Made by a program: the position numbers and the translations under genes
In this document: piece after piece, positions 16,283 through 25,360 of the stretch
Layout: every line of letters begins with the position of its first letter
How positions within the stretch are numbered: the stretch's first letter is position 1
The notes under the pieces: generated by a model
Database searches by the model: none
What the model was told of the DNA's origin: nothing
What the model saw: the letters and a program-made list of their open reading frames with translations, nothing else
NCBI GenBank assembly: GCA_963751595.1
Contig: CAVVVC010000003.1
Location: forward strand, 1-64,000
DNA from: JAHEGP01 sp963751595
Lineage (GTDB): Bacteria > Pseudomonadota > Gammaproteobacteria > Pseudomonadales > JAHEGP01
DNA length: 64,000 nucleotides
Direction of reading: 5' to 3'

Positions 16283-18271
16283 ATGCTTATCGATGATTAT
16301 GACGGCGCGCTGGACATCGACCGAGCCTGGCGAGAAGGACTGACCCCCGATCCACTGTTATCCGTCTCCGAATGGTCAGACCGGCATCGCATGCTGTCGA
16401 GCAAAGCCTCGGCGGAGCCCGGTCGCTGGCGCACCAGTCGAACACCGTATCTAAAAGCCATCATGGATTGCCTGTCGCCAACCTCACCCGTTGAGCGGGT
16501 CGCGTTCATGAAGGCCGCCCAGCTCGGTGCAACAGAGATGGGCTCCAACTGGATCGGTTATGTGATCCACCATGCACCGGGGCCGATGATGGCGGTATGG
16601 CCTACCGTGGAAATGGCCAAGCGCAATTCCAAGCAGCGTATTGATCCGCTGATTGATGAGTCGCCCATCCTGGCAGAGTTGATCGCACCTGCGCGATCAC
16701 GCGATTCCGGCAACACCATTTTGTCGAAAGAGTTTCGCGGCGGTGTGTTGGTGATGACGGGTGCTAACAGCGCTGTCGGGCTGCGATCCATGCCTGTGCG
16801 TTATTTATTTCTGGATGAGGTCGACGGTTACCCATTGGATGTCGAAGGTGAAGGCGACGCGGTGTCGCTGGCGGAAGCCCGTACCCGTACCTTTGCCCGG
16901 CGCAAGATATTCATTGTTTCCACACCAACCATTTCGGGTGCCTCTGCCATCGAACGGGAATTCGAAGCCTCCGACCAACGTCGTTACTTTGTGCCATGCC
17001 CGCATTGCTCTCATCGGCAATGGCTGCGCTTTGAACAACTGCGCTGGGAAAAGGGGCAGCCTGAAACGGCGGCTTATGTCTGCGAGTCATGCGATAAACC
17101 TATCGCCGAGCATCACAAAACCTGGATGCTTGAACACGGCGAATGGCGCGCGATGAACAGCGAAGGCAATTACAAAACGGCAGGCTTTCACCTGTCTTCA
17201 CTTTACAGCCCGGTGGGTTGGCGATCCTGGCAAGACATTGCATCTTCGTGGGAAAGTGCGGTGAGCAAAGAGTCTGGCTCAGCTGCTGCCATCAAAACGT
17301 TCAAAAACACCGAGTTGGGCGAAACCTGGGTCGAAGAAGGTGAGGCACCGGATTGGCAGCGACTGATTGAACGACGCGAGGACTATGCACTTGGCACTGT
17401 GCCGGCAGGCGGTTTGCTGTTGGTGGGGGCAGCTGATGTGCAGAAGGATCGTATCGAAGCATCCATCTGGGCATTTGGTCGAGGCAAAGAATCCTGGCTG
17501 ATTGAGCATCGGATTCTTATGGGGCCTGTCTATGGTGACATGGGCGCCCGTGAAACGGTGTGGCAATCACTGAAATCGATGCTCGACGAAACCTGGACCC
17601 ACGCTAGTGGCAACCAAATGCCACTGACACAATTTGCCCTGGATACCGGCTTTGCCACCCAAGAGGCCTATGCCTTTGTGCGTGGGTGCCGTGATTCCCG
17701 GGTAATGGCCATCAAGGGCGTACCACGCGGTGCTGCGTTGATCGGTACGCCAACGGCGATTGATGTTTCCCAAGGCGGTAAAAAACTGCGTCGGGGTATC
17801 AAGCTCTACAGCGTTGCGGTGGGTATCGCCAAGCTTGAGTTCTACAACAACTTGCGCAAAACCGCTGATGTGGCAGAGGACGGTACCACACCAGTTTATC
17901 CGGGGGGCTTTGTCCACCTGCCCAAAATTGATGCTGAGTTCATTCAACAACTATGCGCCGAGCAGCTCATTACTCGTCGGGATCGCAACGGCTTCCCGGT
18001 GCGTGAATGGCAGAAAATGCGTGAGCGTAACGAGGCCTTGGACTGTTATGTCTATGCCCGCGCTGCCGCTTCGGCAGCCGGGCTTGACCGCTTCGAAGAG
18101 CGGCACTGGAGTGAGCTTGAGCGACAGCTCGGGCTGGCATCAGACGCCGCTACCTATTCACAAGAAGCACCTGTAGAGGCGACGGCTCAATCCAATTTGG
18201 GCGGCGGTCTATCACCTTCTGGCACTGCGCGACGGTCACGGCAATTGGTGCGCAGTCGCTGGTTAACCTAA
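16283..18271 (+). CDS. Phage terminase large subunit, lambda GpA family
   Basis: A 662-residue packaging motor. The ATPase domain has an adenine/Walker A region KAAQLGATEMGSN (about 78-89) in the degenerate GpA form and Walker B YLFLDEVDGYP (about 174-184). A CPHC (238-241) and CESC (266-269) zinc knuckle follows, typical of the GpA family. The C-terminal nuclease starts near LLLVGAADVQKDRIEASIWA, with a catalytic Asp, and FALDTGFATQEAYAF supplies a second. Together with TerS it cuts concatemers at cos and pumps DNA into the head. The gene is intact and its length is normal for the family. Confidence 0.9.
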   Translation: MLIDDYDGALDIDRAWREGLTPDPLLSVSEWSDRHRMLSSKASAEPGRWRTSRTPYLKAIMDCLSPTSPVERVAFMKAAQLGATEMGSNWIGYVIHHAPGPMMAVWPTVEMAKRNSKQRIDPLIDESPILAELIAPARSRDSGNTILSKEFRGGVLVMTGANSAVGLRSMPVRYLFLDEVDGYPLDVEGEGDAVSLAEARTRTFARRKIFIVSTPTISGASAIEREFEASDQRRYFVPCPHCSHRQWLRFEQLRWEKGQPETAAYVCESCDKPIAEHHKTWMLEHGEWRAMNSEGNYKTAGFHLSSLYSPVGWRSWQDIASSWESAVSKESGSAAAIKTFKNTELGETWVEEGEAPDWQRLIERREDYALGTVPAGGLLLVGAADVQKDRIEASIWAFGRGKESWLIEHRILMGPVYGDMGARETVWQSLKSMLDETWTHASGNQMPLTQFALDTGFATQEAYAFVRGCRDSRVMAIKGVPRGAALIGTPTAIDVSQGGKKLRRGIKLYSVAVGIAKLEFYNNLRKTADVAEDGTTPVYPGGFVHLPKIDAEFIQQLCAEQLITRRDRNGFPVREWQKMRERNEALDCYVYARAAASAAGLDRFEERHWSELERQLGLASDAATYSQEAPVEATAQSNLGGGLSPSGTARRSRQLVRSRWLT

Positions 18272-18344
18272 TCAAACAGCCTTGAGCTGTCAGGTTTCCT
18301 CGCCTGCTGGGATGAAACCTGACTCAACTTAAAGAGAAATCACT

Positions 18345-18836
18345 ATGAGTTTACAAACCCGGATTGAAAGTCTGGTGCTACGAATCGCCCAGGAATTCAA
18401 CACGCTCAACAGCAAGACCGGCGCGTTGACTGGCCTGACTACCACCGATAAATCCAGCCTGGTCGCTGCCATCAATGAATTGCAGGCTGCAGTCACCAGT
18501 GGAACAGGTATCGATGATGCCAACGTCGCACTGACCACTACCTATTCATCCTCCAAGATCGTCAGCCTACTGGATACATTGAAGGCTGAAATTCTGGGTG
18601 GCGCAGATGCCGCCTATGACACCTTGTTGGAAATTCAGCAGTTGCTGCAAGACGGTACCACCGGTCTGGATGCGTTGCTGGCAGCGGTGAACAACCGGGT
18701 GCGTTTTGATGCGCCACAAACCTTGACGGTGCCAGAGCAAACACAAGCACGCTCGAATATTGGCGCGATCGCCGCAACCGATGTGGGCAACGCCGACACG
18801 GACTTTGTTGCGATCTTTGAGGCGGCCTTGAGCTAA
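18345..18836 (+). CDS. Tail-fibre-like protein located among head genes
   Basis: A 163-residue protein with an N-terminal helical segment (TRIESLVLRIAQEFNTLNSK) and a C-terminal motif RFDAPQTLTVPEQTQARSNI followed by GAIAATDVGN. The latter is a hallmark of phage tail-fibre and collar proteins from pseudomonad-type phages. The middle repeats hydrophobic heptads and could trimerise. Position between the large terminase and gpW is unusual for a fibre gene. The stop overlaps the next ATG (TAATG), so the two were acquired and are translated together. Confidence 0.55.
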   Translation: MSLQTRIESLVLRIAQEFNTLNSKTGALTGLTTTDKSSLVAAINELQAAVTSGTGIDDANVALTTTYSSSKIVSLLDTLKAEILGGADAAYDTLLEIQQLLQDGTTGLDALLAAVNNRVRFDAPQTLTVPEQTQARSNIGAIAATDVGNADTDFVAIFEAALS

Positions 18837-19228
18837 TGACATTGATCGAGCGATTGACGGCGTTAGCGGTTCGCATCGGTTCGGAAGTGAAGTCAAAGAT
18901 CACCGCCAATCATCCCGGTGTGGCACGTGCCTGGGTGTGCTTTGGTTATGACGGCAATGCCATCGTCCTGCGCGCGGCTTTCAATGTGGCCAGCGTCAAT
19001 CGGATCGCCAGAGGCCGGTACCGCGTTTACTTCAGTCTACCCATGTTGGATACCCATTATTGCTGGACCGCCTTAGCGCGCAGTAGCACCGATAACGGTG
19101 CCCAGCGAATCGCCATCGTGCGCGAAACCAACGACGAGAAGACCGAGCAATACGTGGACATCAGTTGTGCCACGACCTCGACCACTTACGCCGACTCCAC
19201 TGAAATTAATCTCACGGTATTTCGCTAA
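18836..19228 (+). CDS. Putative phage structural protein, unknown
   Basis: A 130-residue protein starting MTLIERLTALAVRIGSEVKS, again with an amphipathic helical N-terminus like the preceding gene (both read LIERLTALAVRI / RIESLVLRIAQE), followed by a beta-rich part: RAWVCFGYDGNAIVLRAAFN, RIARGRYRVYFSLPMLDTHY. The F.Y...I..RYRVYF pattern is seen in small receptor-binding or fibre-tip domains. It overlaps both neighbours by one base. It may form a fibre or decoration unit with the upstream protein; no direct evidence. Confidence 0.5.
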   Translation: MTLIERLTALAVRIGSEVKSKITANHPGVARAWVCFGYDGNAIVLRAAFNVASVNRIARGRYRVYFSLPMLDTHYCWTALARSSTDNGAQRIAIVRETNDEKTEQYVDISCATTSTTYADSTEINLTVFR

Positions 19229-19449
19229 TGGCTTACACACAAGAACAGTTGGAGTTGCTTGAAGCCGCTCTGGCCAAAGGCGAAAAGCGCGTGAGCTTTG
19301 GCGATAAAACGGTGGAGTATCGCAGTGTCGACGAACTCAAAACCGCCATTGAAGTCATCAAACGCGATTTGTTTGAGCAGGCAACCGCCACTGGGTTGTG
19401 GCCGGGCGCACCCAGACAAATTCGTATCACCACCGGCAAGGGTTTCTAA
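19228..19449 (+). CDS. Head-tail connector protein, gpW family
   Basis: A 73-residue protein: MAYTQEQLELLEAALAKGEK, RVSFGDKTVEYRSVDELKTA, IEVIKRDLFEQA. This is the gpW fold (two helices around a beta hairpin) that in lambda stabilises packaged DNA and joins head to tail. The hairpin VSFGDKTVEYRS and the following DEL...I motif are the family signature. It sits exactly where expected, directly before the portal gene with no gap. Confidence 0.8.
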   Translation: MAYTQEQLELLEAALAKGEKRVSFGDKTVEYRSVDELKTAIEVIKRDLFEQATATGLWPGAPRQIRITTGKGF

Positions 19450-20961
19450 ATGAGCTGGCTTGGAAGAATTCAGCGCCGCTTATTTGGTGGCTCACCGACT
19501 TACGACGGTGTTGGTGGTGGACGTCGCTCACTGGCATGGCAAGTGGCCAACCCCGGCGCCGTTGCAGCCTTGGCGTATAGCCAGGATGAGCTGCGAGCTA
19601 AAAGTCGTGATTTAGTAAGGCGAAACGCCTGGGCTGCGGCCGGGGTGGAAGCCTTCGTGTCCAATGCGATCGGCACCGGTATCAAGCCCCAAAGCATGGT
19701 GCAAGATCAGTCCTTACGTGAGGGCATCCATCGGCTTTGGTCCGATTGGTGTGAGCAAGCCGATGCCGCCGGGCTCACAGACTTCTATGGCTTGCAGGCC
19801 TTGGCTTGCCGCGCCATGCTCGAAGGCGGTGAATGTCTGGTGCGCCTACGATTTCGCAAATCCGAAGATGGACTGCCCGTAGGTTTGCAGCTGCAGGTTC
19901 TGGAACCTGAGCATTTGCCCGTATCCATGAACTCGCAAACACCATCGGGCAATCTCATTCGCGCCGGTATCGAGTTTGACCGATTGGGACGGCGGGTGGC
20001 CTACCACTTGACGCGTACCCACCCGGGGGATGGTGCCTTGGCGCCTATGTCCGGTAACAGAGGGTCCAGTAACGGAGGGTCCGGTAACGGCGGGATGGAT
20101 ACAGTTCGCGTCCCGGCCGCTGAAATCGTCCACTTATTTCGCCCGCTGCGTCCTGGTCAGATTCGTGGTGAACCCTGGCTTGCACGAGCACTCGTCAAAC
20201 TCAATGAACTAGACCAATACGACGATGCCGAGCTGGTTCGCAAGAAAACGGCTGCGATGTTTGCGGGCTTCATTACACGGCTTTCACCGGAAGACAACCT
20301 GATGGGTGAAGGACTTCCGGATGCTGCCGGTGCTGCTTTGGCGGGCCTTGAGCCAGGTACCATGCAAATTCTGGAACCGGGCGAAGATGTGCGTTTTAGT
20401 CAGCCGGCCGATGTGGGTGGCAGCTATGCCGAGTTTTTACGCATGCAGTTTCGGGCGGTGGCGTCTGCCATGGGCATCACCTATGAAATGCTCACCGGTG
20501 ATCTCACCCAGGTGAATTACTCGTCTATTCGCGCTGGCTTGTTGGAATTTCGCCGCCGCTGCGAAGCGATTCAACATGGCGTGATCGTGCATCAATTGTG
20601 TCGTCCCATCTGGCGAGCGTGGATGGAACAGGCGGCACTCGAAGGTGCTTTGCCGATGCCGCAGTTTACGGAACGCAAGCGGGAGTACCTGGCCGCCAAG
20701 TGGATCCCGCAGGGCTGGCAATGGGTTGATCCGAAGAAAGAGTTCGACGCCATGCTCACCGCTATCCGCGCGGGTCTTTTGTCTCGCTCCGAAGCCATAT
20801 CCGCGTTCGGCTATGACGCCGAGGATATTGATCGAGAGATCGCCGCCGACAATCAGCGCGCTGATGAACTCGGGCTGGTGTTCGATTCAGATCCGCGACA
20901 AGACAGGCCTTCTGTGGCCGGCGCAACGCCGACACCACCCCAAGACACTCAGGAAAACTAA
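19450..20961 (+). CDS. Phage portal protein, lambda family
   Basis: A 503-residue protein of the lambda gpB portal family: ELRAKSRDLVRRNAWAAAGV, EAFVSNAIGTGIKP, EGGECLVRLRF, LQVLEPEHLP, IEFDRLGRRVAYHLTRTHPG and, near the C-terminus, EFRRRCEAIQHGVIVHQLCR. Twelve copies would form the head vertex through which DNA enters. A glycine/serine/asparagine stretch (GNRGSSNGGSGNGG, encoded at about 20053-20094) interrupts the usual surface loop; the DNA there is a short tandem repeat. The gene is intact and follows gpW directly. Confidence 0.9.
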   Translation: MSWLGRIQRRLFGGSPTYDGVGGGRRSLAWQVANPGAVAALAYSQDELRAKSRDLVRRNAWAAAGVEAFVSNAIGTGIKPQSMVQDQSLREGIHRLWSDWCEQADAAGLTDFYGLQALACRAMLEGGECLVRLRFRKSEDGLPVGLQLQVLEPEHLPVSMNSQTPSGNLIRAGIEFDRLGRRVAYHLTRTHPGDGALAPMSGNRGSSNGGSGNGGMDTVRVPAAEIVHLFRPLRPGQIRGEPWLARALVKLNELDQYDDAELVRKKTAAMFAGFITRLSPEDNLMGEGLPDAAGAALAGLEPGTMQILEPGEDVRFSQPADVGGSYAEFLRMQFRAVASAMGITYEMLTGDLTQVNYSSIRAGLLEFRRRCEAIQHGVIVHQLCRPIWRAWMEQAALEGALPMPQFTERKREYLAAKWIPQGWQWVDPKKEFDAMLTAIRAGLLSRSEAISAFGYDAEDIDREIAADNQRADELGLVFDSDPRQDRPSVAGATPTPPQDTQEN

Positions 20962-20963
20962 TC

Positions 20964-21894
20964 ATGCAATTAGCTCATCTAGCGTCCCGTTTATACGGGA
21001 CGCCGCTACTTATTGCGCGTCCGAAACTGGACATCATTTTGTCGGTGCTCGGACCTCGCATCGGATTGCCCGAAGTGAGCACTGCTTTACCGCCAGTACC
21101 GGCACGCGCACCGATGCAAGCGGCACAGCATGGCATCGCTGTTATTCCGGTTCACGGCACATTAGTACGCCGTACCATCGGTTTAGAGGCGGCATCGGGC
21201 TTGATGTCTTACGTCGACATCGCAGCACGCATTGATGCGGCGGTGGCTGACCCTCAGGTGCAAGGCATCTTGCTGGATTTGGACTCGCCTGGCGGTGAAG
21301 CCGGCGGCGTGTTTGAACTGGCGGAGCGGATTCGCAGCCAGCGCGGTGAAACCGGTCTGGGCTCACGCCAATGACGCGGCTTATTCAGCGGCTTACGCCA
21401 TTGCGTCTGCGGCAAAGCGGTTAACGCTTTCCCGGACTGCCGGCGTGGGTTCGATTGGTGTGATTGCTCTGCATGTCGATCAGTCGGTGCGCGATGCCAA
21501 AGACGGCTTGCACTACACCGCGATTTTCGCCGGGCACCACAAAAACGACTTCTCGCCTCACGAGCCGTTAAGCCCTCAGGCGACTACATCGCTGCAAACC
21601 GAAGTGAACCGGCTCTATGAGTTGTTCGTGACCCAAGTGGCATCGATGCGCGGCATGGATGTCGAGGCGGTGCGCGCCACCGAAGCAGGACTGTATTTCG
21701 GGGATGAAGCCATTGCGGCCGGGCTGGCAGATGCCATCGGCAGCTTTGATCAGGTGCTGGCAGAGTTCGGCGAATCCCTCAGCGCCGAGCGACGGCTAGT
21801 CCAAACCAACGCCAGGACCCTGCGACGCGCATCGGTGAACTCACCCAAAGTTATCCAACAGCAAACAGGAATTCCGCTCGATGACAACCCATGA
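20964..21894 (+). CDS. S49 family prohead protease, lambda gpC-like (frameshifted)
   Basis: SppA/ClpP-type serine protease that matures the prohead. The N-terminal part ends with LLDLDSPGGEAGGVFELAER (oxyanion region DSPGG); after a shift near 21350 the sequence continues KPVWAHANDAAYSAAYAIAS, where the Ser in AAYSAAY is the nucleophile, then GVGSIGVIALHVDQS and HKNDFSPHEPLS. Joined product about 309 residues. The lambda counterpart holds a nested scaffold gene; here a separate scaffold-like ORF overlaps the 3' end. Gene order portal-protease-scaffold-D-capsid is exactly lambda's. Confidence 0.8.
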
Positions 21895-22288
21895 AAGTAC
21901 CGATCCAAAGACAGACGATCTGGAAGCATCACACGACGAACAAACAACCGAAACCGAAGTGACCGACCCCACACCGCCGGCACCTGCGCCAACAACCAGT
22001 GTGTCGGTTTCATCAGCGGCCATGACGGGTCGCAGTGAAGCACAAGCCATTGCAGAGCTCTGTCTGATCGCGGGCAGTCCCCAGCGCACAGCCGAGTTTC
22101 TGGCGTCGGGCATGAGTGAAACGCAGGTGCGCCAAGCTCTGCTCAATGCTCGGGCTGAGCAGCCTGACATCAGTTCGCGCATCACAGCCGATGCCGGAAC
22201 ACAGTTGATTTCTCAACCTGAAAGCAGCCCTGTGGTGGCCGCCGTCAGAAAACTTTCAACCTCACACACACTCAGCAAGGGAGCCTAA
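21881..22288 (+). CDS. Scaffold-like head assembly protein
   Basis: A 135-residue protein that overlaps the protease 3' end by 14 bases. The N-terminal 50 residues are acidic and proline/threonine-rich (TEVTDPTPPAPAPTTSVSVS), the rest helical (EAQAIAELCLIAGSPQRTAE, FLASGMSETQVRQALLNARA). Proteins of this type often appear as the C-terminal tail of fused S49 proteases (the Nu3-like scaffold). A role in prohead assembly follows from position and composition only. Confidence 0.55.
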   Translation: MTTHESTDPKTDDLEASHDEQTTETEVTDPTPPAPAPTTSVSVSSAAMTGRSEAQAIAELCLIAGSPQRTAEFLASGMSETQVRQALLNARAEQPDISSRITADAGTQLISQPESSPVVAAVRKLSTSHTLSKGA

Positions 22289-22291
22289 ACC

Positions 22292-22669
22292 ATGCCCGCA
22301 TTGCAAGAACCCAACAACCTAGGCGACCTGCTCAAGTATGAGGCGCCCAATCTCTATTCGCGTGATCTCGCCACCGTCGCCGCCGGGCAGCAACTCAGTC
22401 TTGGCACTGTAGTTGGCCTTGAGTCCGCCACCAACAAACTGCACGCCCTGGATCCTACGGCAACCGACGGTACTGAGATTGCCATTGGCGTATTGGCGAC
22501 GGATGTGGATGCCACGCTGATAGATGTTGACGATGCGCTTTTGATCGCTCGTCACGCAATTGTGGCCAGCGCCGCAATCATATGGCCGGCGGGTATTTCC
22601 GCTGCGGAAAAAGCCACGGCTATCTCACAACTTAAAACTCTCGGCGTGCTCGTTCGCGCGGCCGCCTAA
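22292..22669 (+). CDS. Head decoration protein, gpD family
   Basis: A 125-residue beta-rich protein: NLYSRDLATVAAGQQLSLGT, VVGLESATNKLHALDPTATD, GTEIAIGVLATDVDA and ARHAIVASAAIIWPAG. This matches the lambda gpD/HDPD family that sits as trimers on the capsid surface and stabilises the full head. Its place directly before the major capsid gene, and a length near 120 residues, agree. Intact. Confidence 0.8.
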   Translation: MPALQEPNNLGDLLKYEAPNLYSRDLATVAAGQQLSLGTVVGLESATNKLHALDPTATDGTEIAIGVLATDVDATLIDVDDALLIARHAIVASAAIIWPAGISAAEKATAISQLKTLGVLVRAAA

Positions 22670-22684
22670 TCGAGGACCTTCATC

Positions 22685-23686
22685 ATGCAAAACCCTTTTA
22701 CCAATCCTGCGTTCTCGATGGCTGCACTGACGGCGGCAATCAATATTCTGCCGAATCGTTATGGGCGCATTGAAGATCTGGGGCTGATGCCGGCTAAGCC
22801 GGTGCGCCAACGGCAAATCATTGTGGAAGAAATGAACGGAGTACTGAATCTGCTGCCAACCTTGCCACCGGGAGCTCCCGGTCCGGTGGGTACTCGAGGC
22901 AAGCGGAAGGTGCGCTCCTTTGCTGATCCCACACATCCCTCACGATGATGTGGTGTTGCCGGAGGAAGTCCAGGGCATTCGTGCCTTTGGCTCGGAAACC
23001 GAAACCGAGGCGATTGCCGGCGTCATCGCCCGTCATCTGGAAACCATGCGCAACAAGCATGCGATCACGCTGGAACATCTGCGCATGGGCGCGCTGAAAG
23101 GCGTCATTCTGGATGCCGATGGTTCGGTGCTTTACAACCTGTTTAATGAATTTGGCATTACGGCACAAACCATCGCCTACGAACTAGGCACTGCAGGCAC
23201 CAACGTCAAAGCCAAATGCCTGGCAACCTTGGCTGCCATTGAGGACAACCTCAAAGGTGAGTTCATGAACGGTGTGCACTGCCTTTGCTCACCTGAATTT
23301 TCGCTGCACTAACGGGGCACGCCAAAGTCGAGAAGGCATTCGAAAACTGGCAGCAAGGTGCAATCCTGATCAACGATGTGCGCCGTGGTTTCACTTACGC
23401 AGGTATTACCTTTGAGGAATATCGCGGTCAGGCGACCGACATCAACGGTACGGCTCGCCGTTTCATTGCAGCCGGTGAAGCCCACGCTTTCCCGATTGGC
23501 ACAGTGGACACCTTCGGTACCTATTTTGCGCCTGCGGATTTCAACGAAACGGTGAACACCTTGGGGCAGCCGGTCTATGCCAAACAGGAACCGCGCAAGT
23601 TTGATCGCGGTACCGACCTGCATACCCAGTCGAACCCCTTGCCGATGTGTCATCGCCCGGGTGTGTTGATCAAGTTGACGGTGTAA
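22685..23686 (+). CDS. Major capsid protein, lambda gpE family (two frameshifts)
   Basis: Read over three frames: MQNPFTNPAFSMAALTAAIN ... GVLNLLPTLPPGAPG (to about 22920), then LIPHIPHDDVVLPEEVQGIR ... LNEFGIT-type region ending VHCLCSPEF (to about 23300), then GHAKVEKAFENWQQGAILIN ... FAPADFNETVNTLGQPVYAK ... GVLIKLTV. The joined product is about 333 residues, the size of gpE-type capsid proteins (HK97 fold). One shift is an extra G after CTTT near 22921; the other a missing T in a T run near 23300. A broken capsid gene alone would make the phage unable to form heads. Confidence 0.8.
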
Positions 23687-23688
23687 CG

Positions 23689-23966
23689 GTGCGCGTCGAG
23701 GACTTTTACCAATCCGCGCAACGTGCTGGTTTGCTCACCCAGGTGAACGCCAATGGAGCTCCGTGTATTGCGCCTTTCGTTCACCGGAAGAAACCGTACT
23801 GGATGGCTTGGCACTATCGCGTGACTACCAAATCGACTACCCAGCCAGTTGGTTGACACTCGCCATTGGCGATTTAGTCGACATTAACGGGACGAGCTAT
23901 CAGGTGCGGGATATCCGGGTCATCGGTGACGGCATTGAGTGTCGCGCCAGCCTTTCTCAACGCTAA
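23689..23966 (+). CDS. Small head-tail joining protein (frameshifted)
   Basis: From GTG 23689 it reads VRVEDFYQSAQRAGLLTQVN, ANGAP, then after a shift near 23760 YCAFRSPEETVLDGLALSRD, YQIDYPASWLTLAIGDLVDI and ...YQVRDIRVIGDGIECRASLS. About 92 residues, beta-rich, in the slot held by head-completion proteins such as lambda gpFII or the ATP-binding joining proteins. The motif GDLV.I.G..YQVR.I..IGDG is common to these small joining proteins. Confidence 0.6.
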
Positions 23967-23984
23967 ATCAATACAGGAATCTCT

Positions 23985-24422
23985 ATGTTCTCAATCCGTG
24001 AGCAAGTCTTACGGGAGGTTGTGCTGCGTCTAACCAACGCAGTCGCTCCCGTTCCCGTGTGGCGCATGCCAGCGGCACCGGTGACACGAGAAGCGAGCCC
24101 GGCACTGCTGGTCTTTGCCGAAGGCGATGGCATTGCCGCCAACGCCAACGGCGTGATGGATCGCGCATTAACACTGCGCCTGGTGGCTATCGCTCGCGAT
24201 GACAACGCCTTCGATACCGCCGACCAACTGATAGTCGAAGCGCATCGCGCGCTGTTGATCGACGCCAACCTCGACGGCCTTTGCCTCGGCATGACTCAGC
24301 TCGACTGTGAGTGGGATGTGGAGGACGCGGATAACGCCGCCGTCGCGATACCGGCACGTTTTGAAATCCGCTATCGAACCCTGAGCAACTATCTGACCGC
24401 AAACGGGATAAATCCTTCATGA
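23985..24422 (+). CDS. Tail terminator-type protein (gpU-like)
   Basis: A 145-residue intact protein: MFSIREQVLREVVLRLTNAV, RMPAAPVTREASPALLVFAE, GVMDRALTLRLVAIARDDNA, TADQLIVEAHRALLID, VAIPARFEIRYRTLSNYLT. Alternating strands with a conserved REASPALLVF and an RFEIRYRT end are typical of minor tail/tail terminator proteins, which cap the tail tube for joining to the head. Position after the joining protein and before the tube gene fits. Its stop overlaps the next ATG. Confidence 0.6.
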   Translation: MFSIREQVLREVVLRLTNAVAPVPVWRMPAAPVTREASPALLVFAEGDGIAANANGVMDRALTLRLVAIARDDNAFDTADQLIVEAHRALLIDANLDGLCLGMTQLDCEWDVEDADNAAVAIPARFEIRYRTLSNYLTANGINPS

Positions 24423-24598
24423 AAATAATCTTGTTAAAACCCCATACCCACGCCGGTGAAGTTCATCCTGTGGATGCTGAACTCGACCTTGATGAGTCTA
24501 CTGCCCAGTGGCTGATCGCCCAAGGTGTGGCTCGTTCCATTGATGCAACCGAATCCACGCAACCAAAATCATCCGCCCTTACACGTAAAGGAGACTAA
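24419..24598 (+). CDS. Small DUF7210-like phage protein
   Basis: A 59-residue protein beginning MKIILLKPHTHAGEVHPVDA, followed by ELDLDESTAQWLIAQGVARS and a polar tail. The pattern of a short beta hairpin with H-AG and a single helix W-L-IAQGVA is shared by small proteins placed before the tail tube gene in lambdoid phages (I know it as DUF7210). Start ATG 24419 overlaps the previous stop. Function unknown. Confidence 0.6.
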   Translation: MKIILLKPHTHAGEVHPVDAELDLDESTAQWLIAQGVARSIDATESTQPKSSALTRKGD

Positions 24599-24600
24599 CC

Positions 24601-25352
24601 ATGGCCTATTTTTCTGGACAGGGGCGCGTGTATATCGGCGCCCGCGATAGCAATGGCAATCCGCTGGGATTGAACTTTGTTGGCAACGTGCCTGAACTGA
24701 AAGTGTCGTTATCGGTGGAAACACTGGAACACCAGGAGTCAACAAGCGGCCAACGACTGACCGACCTGCAGTTAATCAAAACCAAAAAGGGTGAGTCCCT
24801 GCACACTGGAAGAACTGATCGCCATCAACCTTGGATTGGCGCTTTATGGCACCACGACGGATCAGGTTAGCGGCACCGTCACCAATGAAACGCTGGCCAC
24901 GCCCATGGTCACAGGCAGTTTGTATTTGCTGGCAAAACAAAACGTATCGTCGGTGGTCATCAAAGATTCCAGCCCAACACCCAAGACGCTGCCTGCGTCG
25001 CAATATCAGCTGAATGCGAAACACGGTTCACTGCTGATCAATGACATCAGCACGGGTGGTCCTTATGTCGAACCCTTCAAGGCTGACTATGCCTTTTGGG
25101 GCTGCACAGAGCACCGCCATGTTCACACAGCCGTTGCCGGAACGTTGGATCCGTTTCGAAGGGCTCAACACCGCCGACAGCAACCGTGAGGTGGTCATTG
25201 ATCTCTATCGAGTGGCCATCAATCCGGCCAAGGAGCTGTCGGTTATTACCGATGAGCTGTTGAAGTTTGAATTGTCCGGTCAGGTATTAGCCGACACCCT
25301 GAAACCTGCCGCTGGCGATCTCGGCCAGTTCGGCCGCATCGTGTTGCTGTGA
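24601..25352 (+). CDS. Major tail tube protein, gpV-like (two frameshifts)
   Basis: Starts MAYFSGQGRVYIGARDSNGN with NPLGLNFVGNVPELKVSLSV; near 24800 the frame changes to CTLEELIAINLGLALYGTTT ... SSVVIKDSSPTPKTLPASQY, and near 25100 to AQSTAMFTQPLPERWIRFEG ... DLYRVAINPAKELSVITDEL. The joined product is about 250 residues and ends LGQFGRIVLL. The order of strands and the ERWIRFEGLNTA segment fit the tube subunit of long-tailed phages, which stacks as hexamers around the tape measure. The two indels would truncate it to under 90 residues. Confidence 0.7.
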
Positions 25353-25360
25353 GGTGAGTG

